Assembly: GCA_023251855.1 (NCBI GenBank)
Contig: JAHEYA010000231.1
Span: 1 to 5,055, forward strand
Source of the DNA: Bacteroidota bacterium
Lineage (GTDB): Bacteria; Bacteroidota; Bacteroidia; 2-12-FULL-35-15
Length of the DNA stretch: 5,055 nt
Reading direction: 5' to 3'
Below the pieces are notes generated by a model. That model had not been told where the DNA came from. It worked only from the letters and a program-made list of their open reading frames with translations, and searched no databases. The first letter of the stretch is position 1, and each line of letters opens with the position of its first letter. Shown here in pieces: positions 1 to 5,055 of the stretch. The translations under genes were made by a program, and so were the position numbers.

Positions 1-318
1 ATACAAGTTGTTGGAATTGATGAAGCACAATTTTTTGATGGTGGTTTGCCTGCTATCTGCAATCAACTTGCTGATAGTGGTGTCAGAGTGATTATTGCCG
101 GATTAGATATGGATTATTTAGGTAAACCGTTCGGGCCAATGCCGGCACTCTTAGCTATTGCAGAGCATGTTACCAAAGTACATGCAATATGTATGCGTTG
201 TGGCAATCTGGCAAATCATTCGCACCGTATCACTCATGAATCATCTTTGGTTGTGCTGGGCGAAACAAATAACTACGAACCACTTTGCAGAGATTGTTTT
301 CGCGATGCAAAAAATTAA
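1..318 (+). CDS. tdk: Thymidine kinase, C-terminal part (5' end cut by the window edge)
   Basis: Thymidine kinase phosphorylates thymidine to dTMP with ATP in the cytosolic nucleotide salvage pathway. The frame is open from base 1, giving 105 residues; numbering here starts at the first codon. GIDEAQFF (5-12) is the Walker B-like segment, and Glu8 matches the catalytic base of TK1-type kinases. GLDMDYLGKPFGPMP (34-48) is the family signature. C64-x-x-C67 and C96-x-x-C99 form the structural zinc site, so all four ligands are kept. GETNNYEPLC (87-96) is the loop that holds the thymine base. Type II thymidine kinases are usually about 190-200 residues, so roughly 90 residues with the P-loop (GxxxSGKT type) lie to the left. 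A TTG at 46 is not a start, because it falls after the catalytic Glu. The gene ends with TAA three bases before murF-alr, which suggests one operon. No frameshift or damage is visible. The family assignment is secure; the missing N-terminus is inferred. Confidence 0.96.
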   Translation: MQVVGIDEAQFFDGGLPAICNQLADSGVRVIIAGLDMDYLGKPFGPMPALLAIAEHVTKVHAICMRCGNLANHSHRITHESSLVVLGETNNYEPLCRDCFRDAKN

Positions 319-321
319 TTT

Positions 322-2802
322 ATGAGCCATCCTGTTTCAACCATTTCCTCTGTAATTAATGCAACCGTAAGCGGGCATGATAACACCAATACCGTTATCA
401 AACATTTGTTGATCGACAGTCGCAAACTCAGCAATGCTGAAACGTCTTTATTTTTTGCTATTAAAGGTGAACGTCATGATGGTCATGCATACTTGATCGA
501 CCTGTATGAAAAAGGGATTCGTCATTTTGTGGTTTCAATTTTGCCCAAAAACAACCTTCAATTTACAAATGCTACTTTTTATTTAGTAAACGATACATTA
601 CTTGCATTGCAACAATTGTGCGCCTTTCATCGCAAACAATTTAACATTCCTGTTATCGGTATTACTGGAAGTAATGGAAAAACTATTGTTAAAGAATGGC
701 TGTATCAACTGATGCGTGAAGATAAAAATATAGTCCGCAGTCCAAAAAGTTTTAACTCTCAGGTAGGTGTGCCACTTTCAGTTTGGCAGATGGCTGAAGA
801 AAATAATATTGGAATTTTTGAAGCCGGAATTTCCAAACCCGAAGAAATGGATTTGCTTGAAGCAATCATACAGCCCACTATAGGACTGATCACCAATATC
901 GGGCAAGCTCATAATGAAAATTTTGAAAGTCAAAAACAAAAGGTGCAAGAAAAATTAAAACTTTTTGTTCATGCCGAACTATTGATCTACTGTAAAGATT
1001 ATCTATTAGTACATGATGAAATCAGCTCCAATAAAGCGTTTCGCAATTTAAAAGTTTTTTCATGGTCGCGTAAATTACGTGCCGATCTGTTGATTGGTCG
1101 TATTACCAAAAGCACTGCTGACACGGAGATTCAAGGTGTTTACAAAAATGATTTTATTCGTATCACTATTCCTTTTATTGATGAAGCAAGTATCGAAAAC
1201 GCTATTCAATGCTGGGCCATGTTACTTTACTTAGGTTACGAAAATTCACTTATTGCTCAGCGCATGCGTTTTTTGAGTCCTATAGCCATGCGTTTGGAAT
1301 TAAAAGAAGGAATAAACAATTGCTCCATTATCAATGATAGTTATAATTCTGATTTGGGTTCCTTAGCTATCGCATTGGATTTTTTAAATCAGCAAAAACA
1401 ACATCCTAAAAAAACATTGATTCTTTCAGACATTTTACAAAGTGGTCGCAATGAAGAAACCTTGTATAAGGAGGTTGCAGAGCTTATTCATAAAAAGGGA
1501 ATTTCGCGTTTGATAGGAATCGGTGAAGGAATTTCAAATCAAATGAACCAGTTTGATACAGAAAAAGTTTTTTTTAGATCAACAGAAGAATTTTTAAAAC
1601 AATTCAACAATTCACTTTTTCGTGACGAAACTATTTTGCTAAAAGGTGCTCGTACATTTGGTTTTGAAGCTATCAGCAAAGTAATTCAACAAAAAGCACA
1701 TGAAACAATTTTGGAAATTAATTTAAATGCTATCGTTCATAATCTGAATTATTTCCGTTCAAAATTAAAGCCCGATACTAAGATCATGGCAATGGTAAAA
1801 GCATTTTCTTATGGCAGCGGAAGCTTTGAAATAGCCAACATCCTTCAGTTTCACCGTGTAGATTTTTTAGCAGTTGCTTATGCTGATGAAGGAATTGAAT
1901 TACGCAAGGCAGGTATTACGATGCCTATAATGGTAATGAATCCTGAGGAACAAAGCTATGATGCGATGATTCAGTATAGCTTGGAACCGGAAATTTATAG
2001 TTTCCGTGTGTTGAGTTTATTTGAAGATACATTAAAACGCAGCGAACATAATGCAGAGCCTATTCCTATACACCTTAAGCTGGACACAGGAATGCACCGG
2101 TTAGGTTTTGATGAGGATGAAATTAATGAGTTGATCGTTCGTATAAAAAATAACAAATATCTAATTATCAAATCTGTTTTCTCTCATCTTGCAGCCAGTG
2201 ATGAAAGCGAGCATGATGATTTCACATTGATACAAATAAAAAAATTCAATGCAATGTGTGAAAAAATAAAAACACATTTTACTTATCCAATAATGAAACA
2301 CATTTTAAATTCAGCAGGTATCACTCGGTTTCCGGATGCACAATTTGAAATGGTACGCCTTGGTATTGGATTATACGGAATAGGAACCAGTACCAACGAG
2401 CAAAAGAATTTACAAAATGTGAGTACATTAAAAACAAGTATTTCACAAATAAAAAATATTGCAGCACACGAAACAATTGGTTATAGCCGCAAAGGAGTTG
2501 CTAAACGCGATATACAAATCGCTACAGTTCCAATAGGCTATGCTGATGGACTAAGCCGTAAACTCAGCAACGGCAAAGGCAAAATGATTGTGAAAGGCAA
2601 AGTAGCGCCTATTGTTGGCAACGTTTGTATGGATATGTGCATGATAGATATCACTGATATCAATGCTAATGAAAATGATGAAGTAATTGTTTTTGGCGAA
2701 GCTTACCCAATTACAGAAGTTGCAAAAGATGTAGGAACAATTGCTTATGAAATATTAACAAATGTTTCCAGAAGAGTGAAAAGGGTTTATTATCAAGAGT
2801 AA
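322..2802 (+). CDS. murF-alr: Bifunctional UDP-MurNAc-tripeptide:D-Ala-D-Ala ligase / alanine racemase (MurF-Alr fusion)
   Basis: This 826-residue cytosolic enzyme covers two steps of peptidoglycan precursor synthesis. The MurF half (about 1-455) adds D-Ala-D-Ala to UDP-MurNAc-tripeptide using ATP. The Alr half (about 460-826) interconverts L- and D-alanine with PLP. MurF landmarks: IDSRK (31-35) and FFAIKGERHDGH (44-55) in the UDP-substrate domain; P-loop GITGSNGKT (113-121); Glu167 in EAGIS; TNIGQAH (191-197); Lys211, the likely carbamylated lysine; INDSYNSD (337-344); KGAR (441-444). Alr landmarks: MVKAFSYG with PLP lysine K493 and Y497; K586; GMHRLGF with R593; SHLA (621-624); NSAG (663-666); R679 before GIGLYG; catalytic Y721 in GYSR; IGYADG (738-743); GNVCMDM (766-772). 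All expected catalytic residues are present in both halves, and the linker is very short. The ATG at 322 puts DSRK at the usual distance for the family. There is no Shine-Dalgarno sequence; the start follows the tdk stop by 3 nt in the same frame. Such fusions are typical of Bacteroidota. Ddl must be encoded elsewhere. Confidence 0.97.
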   Translation: MSHPVSTISSVINATVSGHDNTNTVIKHLLIDSRKLSNAETSLFFAIKGERHDGHAYLIDLYEKGIRHFVVSILPKNNLQFTNATFYLVNDTLLALQQLCAFHRKQFNIPVIGITGSNGKTIVKEWLYQLMREDKNIVRSPKSFNSQVGVPLSVWQMAEENNIGIFEAGISKPEEMDLLEAIIQPTIGLITNIGQAHNENFESQKQKVQEKLKLFVHAELLIYCKDYLLVHDEISSNKAFRNLKVFSWSRKLRADLLIGRITKSTADTEIQGVYKNDFIRITIPFIDEASIENAIQCWAMLLYLGYENSLIAQRMRFLSPIAMRLELKEGINNCSIINDSYNSDLGSLAIALDFLNQQKQHPKKTLILSDILQSGRNEETLYKEVAELIHKKGISRLIGIGEGISNQMNQFDTEKVFFRSTEEFLKQFNNSLFRDETILLKGARTFGFEAISKVIQQKAHETILEINLNAIVHNLNYFRSKLKPDTKIMAMVKAFSYGSGSFEIANILQFHRVDFLAVAYADEGIELRKAGITMPIMVMNPEEQSYDAMIQYSLEPEIYSFRVLSLFEDTLKRSEHNAEPIPIHLKLDTGMHRLGFDEDEINELIVRIKNNKYLIIKSVFSHLAASDESEHDDFTLIQIKKFNAMCEKIKTHFTYPIMKHILNSAGITRFPDAQFEMVRLGIGLYGIGTSTNEQKNLQNVSTLKTSISQIKNIAAHETIGYSRKGVAKRDIQIATVPIGYADGLSRKLSNGKGKMIVKGKVAPIVGNVCMDMCMIDITDINANENDEVIVFGEAYPITEVAKDVGTIAYEILTNVSRRVKRVYYQE

Positions 2803-2810
2803 TATTACCT
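2803..2810. other. 8-bp gap between converging stop codons, no canonical terminator
   Basis: Only 8 bp separate the murF-alr TAA (2800-2802) from the rnr stop (2811-2813 on the - strand). A perfect 10-bp palindrome, GTAATATTAC, covers 2799-2808 and includes the murF-alr stop. Around it, GGGTTT (2783-2788) could pair with AAACCC (2821-2826), and AAGAGT (2795-2800) with ACTCTT (2828-2833). These pairings exclude each other in part, have long loops, and are not followed by a clean U-tract. I see no standard GC-rich hairpin plus U-run on either strand. Any transcript end must therefore fall inside the opposing gene or depend on Rho or RNA collision. The palindrome is seen directly; a terminator role is speculative. 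Confidence 0.3.
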
Positions 2811-5055
2811 TTAAATCTCAAAACCCCACTCTTCATTAAAATTTTTACCCGGGGCTAGTGGTTTTTTCGGAAGCTCTTTTTTTATCGTTGGTTCAAGGGT
2901 TACAGGCGGTGTCCACTTTTCCTCAGTAATTGTGTTTTGAGGTTTTTTATGTTTCTTGTGACGGTCATGTTTGTTCTTTCCAAAGGATTTTTTTTCGAAG
3001 GAATTGTTTTTTTCTTTTCTGTAAGATGGTTCGGATGTTTTTTCTTTTGTTACTTCAACCAACGCAAAATCCAATTGTTTTTTTACCAGATCAGCACGTT
3101 TTACTTCAATCCTTACTGTATCACCAAGCGTTAGTGTTTTACCGGTTTTGCGACCTTTTAAACAATAATTATCTTCATCAAAATAATAACTATCGTCACG
3201 TAACTCACGCAAACGAACCATGCCTTCACAATGATTTTCTATGATTTCAACAAATACACCCCACTCGGTAACACCTGAAATAACGCCATCAAATTCAACA
3301 CCTATTTTATCAGTTAAATATTGTACTTGTTTGTATTTGATAGAAGCTCGTTCAGCGTCTGCTGCAAGCTTTTCCATATCAGAAGAATGTTTGCATTGTG
3401 CTTCTAATTTTTCAATATCCGGACTTTTACCTCCATCCAAATAATGTTGCAATAGCCGATGTACCATCACATCGGGATACCTGCGAATTGGTGATGTAAA
3501 GTGAGTATAATATTCAAAGCCCAAACCATAATGACCTATGTTTTTGGTAGTGTATATTGCCTTTGCCATTGTACGGATAGCAAGCATCTCTATCATTCCG
3601 GCTTCTTTTTTTTCATTCACTTCTTTCAATAAATTATTGAGTGAATCTGCAACCGCTTTTTCATTTTTTATATTTAATTTATATCCAAATTTTGCAACAA
3701 ATTCTGAAAAATTGGCAAGCTTATCTGGATTTGGTTTATCATGAATTCGATATACAAAAGCACGTTGTCCTTTTTCTTTTAATTGCTGACTTGCCTCTCT
3801 CTTCTCCTTTTGATTACCAACAAATTCAGCTACTTTACGGTTAGCCAGCAACATAAAATCTTCAATCAATTGATTCGAATCTTTTGCAGTTTTAAAAAAT
3901 ACACCGGTAGGATTTCCTACTTCATCCAAATGAAATTTTACTTCCATTTTTTCAAAAGCAATACTTCCTTTTTTAAAACGATTGGCTCGTAATATTTTTG
4001 CCAAACGATCAAGTGTTAATATCTCATCACAATAATCCCCCTCCTCTGTTTCGATTATCAGCTGTGCATCTTCGTAAGCAAATCGTTTGTCGGAATTAAT
4101 AATTGTTCTTCCAAACCACTCTTTTACAACTTCTGCTTCATCCGTCATTTCAAACACTGCCGAAAAACATAATTTTTCTTCATTGGGGCGAAGTGAACAA
4201 ACATTATTTGATAATACTTCTGGCAACATCGGAACAACTCTATCCACAAGGTACACAGAGGTAGCTCTATCAACAGCTTCTTTATCGATCATCGATTCAG
4301 GCTTTACATAATGGCTCACATCTGCAATGTGTACGCCTATTTCCCAGTTTCCGTTTTCCAGCTTTTGAATTGAAAGTGCATCATCAAAATCTTTTGCATC
4401 AACAGGGTCAATAGTAAATGTTGTGATTTTGCGGAAGTCGCGCCTCTTTCCAAGTTCTTCTTTGGTAATAACAATAGGTATCAGGTCAGCTGCACGTTCC
4501 ACATCTTTTGGAAATTCATAAGGCAAACCGTATTCGGCAAGTATTGCGTGCATTTCGGTATTATTTTCACCTACATTGCCCAATACTTCTGTAATCTCAC
4601 CAATCGGGTTTGAACCATTTCTGGTCCAGTCGGTAATTTCAGCAATCGCTTTTTGCCCGTTTTTAGCACCATTCAGCTTATCAAGAGGAATATAAATATC
4701 AACATGCACTTTATTATTGCTAGGCACCAAAAAGGCAAAACGTTGTGACAGCTGAATTGTTCCTACAAATTTTGTTTTTGCACGTTCAATAACTTCTACT
4801 ATTTCACCTTCTTGTTTACCGCTCCGTTTCGCAAATAAAAGTACCCTAACAGTATCTCCATGCATTGCGTTAAGCGTTTTGTTGGGCGATATCACAACAT
4901 CTTCTTCTGTTTCTTCTGAAACAATGTAAGCTGTGCCTGTACCGGTCATATCTACTCTACCGGAAATATACTTTTGAATTGAATTTATTTTGAATTTACC
5001 CAGCTCAGGTTCTGTCACGACCTCCTTTGTTTTTAATTCCGATAAAATAGTACTT
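2811..5055 (-). CDS. rnr: Ribonuclease R, 3'-to-5' exoribonuclease (5' end cut by the window edge)
   Basis: RNase R degrades structured RNA processively from the 3' end and acts in mRNA turnover and rRNA/tRNA quality control. The numbers below count from the in-frame GTG at 5018-5016, although the frame is open for 12 more codons to the edge. Order: cold-shock-type OB domains (about 15-145); RNB catalytic domain (about 190-525) with TIDPVDAKDFDDA, whose D204, D210, D212 and D213 match the Mg-binding aspartates of E. coli RNase R (D272, D278, D280, D281); SVYLVDRVVPMLPEVLSN with Y256 (E. coli Y324); HFTSPIRRYPD (506-516); S1 domain (about 573-655); then a Lys/His-rich, probably disordered tail (656-735) ending NEEWGFEI. 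The GTG is probably not the start: TEPELGKFKI resembles the end of the N-terminal helix-turn-helix domain of RNase R, the residues before it read SELKTKEV in frame, and the GGAGG upstream is only 2 nt away. About 50-60 residues are probably missing to the right. The product is certain; the start is outside the window. Confidence 0.96.
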   Translation of the reverse strand, partial: STILSELKTKEVVTEPELGKFKINSIQKYISGRVDMTGTGTAYIVSEETEEDVVISPNKTLNAMHGDTVRVLLFAKRSGKQEGEIVEVIERAKTKFVGTIQLSQRFAFLVPSNNKVHVDIYIPLDKLNGAKNGQKAIAEITDWTRNGSNPIGEITEVLGNVGENNTEMHAILAEYGLPYEFPKDVERAADLIPIVITKEELGKRRDFRKITTFTIDPVDAKDFDDALSIQKLENGNWEIGVHIADVSHYVKPESMIDKEAVDRATSVYLVDRVVPMLPEVLSNNVCSLRPNEEKLCFSAVFEMTDEAEVVKEWFGRTIINSDKRFAYEDAQLIIETEEGDYCDEILTLDRLAKILRANRFKKGSIAFEKMEVKFHLDEVGNPTGVFFKTAKDSNQLIEDFMLLANRKVAEFVGNQKEKREASQQLKEKGQRAFVYRIHDKPNPDKLANFSEFVAKFGYKLNIKNEKAVADSLNNLLKEVNEKKEAGMIEMLAIRTMAKAIYTTKNIGHYGLGFEYYTHFTSPIRRYPDVMVHRLLQHYLDGGKSPDIEKLEAQCKHSSDMEKLAADAERASIKYKQVQYLTDKIGVEFDGVISGVTEWGVFVEIIENHCEGMVRLRELRDDSYYFDEDNYCLKGRKTGKTLTLGDTVRIEVKRADLVKKQLDFALVEVTKEKTSEPSYRKEKNNSFEKKSFGKNKHDRHKKHKKPQNTITEEKWTPPVTLEPTIKKELPKKPLAPGKNFNEEWGFEI

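Noticed and set aside
46..318. A separate 90-residue ORF starting at TTG 46
   Set aside because: It is the tail of the thymidine kinase frame, which is open from base 1 and carries the family's catalytic Glu before this TTG.
1568..1575. T8 tract in murF-alr, and T8 tracts at 2988-2995 and 3606-3613 (A8 on the coding strand of rnr), as possible slippage or frameshift sites
   Set aside because: They are explained by Phe-Phe and Lys-Lys codon pairs in an AT-rich gene. No alternative frame of useful length opens after them, and the original frames continue intact through conserved domains.
2799..2808. GTAATATTAC palindrome as a regulator binding site
   Set aside because: It sits at the 3' ends of two convergent genes, not near a promoter, and a 10-bp palindrome is expected by chance a few times in a window of this size.
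2930..4311. Several + strand open frames of 65-104 codons opposite the RNase R gene
   Set aside because: They lie entirely antisense to a well-conserved gene, overlap each other, have low-complexity Phe/Leu/Ser-rich translations typical of the complement of Lys/Glu-rich coding DNA, and match no family I recognise.
1..5055. A hidden mobile element, CRISPR array, defence system or structural RNA
   Set aside because: Nearly every base lies in three conserved housekeeping genes. I saw no direct repeats in array form, no terminal inverted repeats, no transposase or integrase motifs, and no intergenic space for an RNA gene.

Overview
The window looks like ordinary chromosomal core-genome DNA from a member of the Bacteroidota (Bacteroidetes). 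Three things point there: a single-chain MurF-alanine racemase fusion carrying the sequence variants I associate with that phylum, AT-rich base composition with a strong preference for A/T at third codon positions, and no convincing Shine-Dalgarno sequence at the one gene start inside the window. I cannot assign a class or genus.

Layout: the 3' part of a thymidine kinase gene (tdk) runs off the left edge on the + strand (1-318). Three bases after its stop, in the same reading frame, comes a complete gene for the bifunctional cell-wall enzyme UDP-MurNAc-tripeptide:D-Ala-D-Ala ligase / alanine racemase (murF-alr, 322-2802). Facing it on the - strand is an RNase R gene (rnr, 2811 to the right edge). 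The two converging stop codons are only 8 bp apart. The RNase R frame stays open to the right edge, so its real start lies outside the window. An in-frame GTG at 5016-5018 looks like a start but very probably is not one. Coding density is close to 100%, and there is no gene-free stretch of 300 bases.

How the genes fit together: thymidine kinase salvages thymidine to dTMP. The fusion enzyme makes D-alanine and adds the D-Ala-D-Ala dipeptide to the peptidoglycan precursor; the D-Ala-D-Ala ligase (Ddl) that acts between these two steps is not in the window. tdk and murF-alr are probably co-transcribed, and their link looks like shared expression rather than a shared pathway. RNase R degrades structured RNA and belongs to a separate transcription unit.

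I saw no mobile elements, tRNA or rRNA genes, CRISPR arrays, recognisable riboswitches or long repeats, and no sign of an undescribed system. The findings are modest: gene-boundary details, a very tight convergent junction, and features of known families worth a check.
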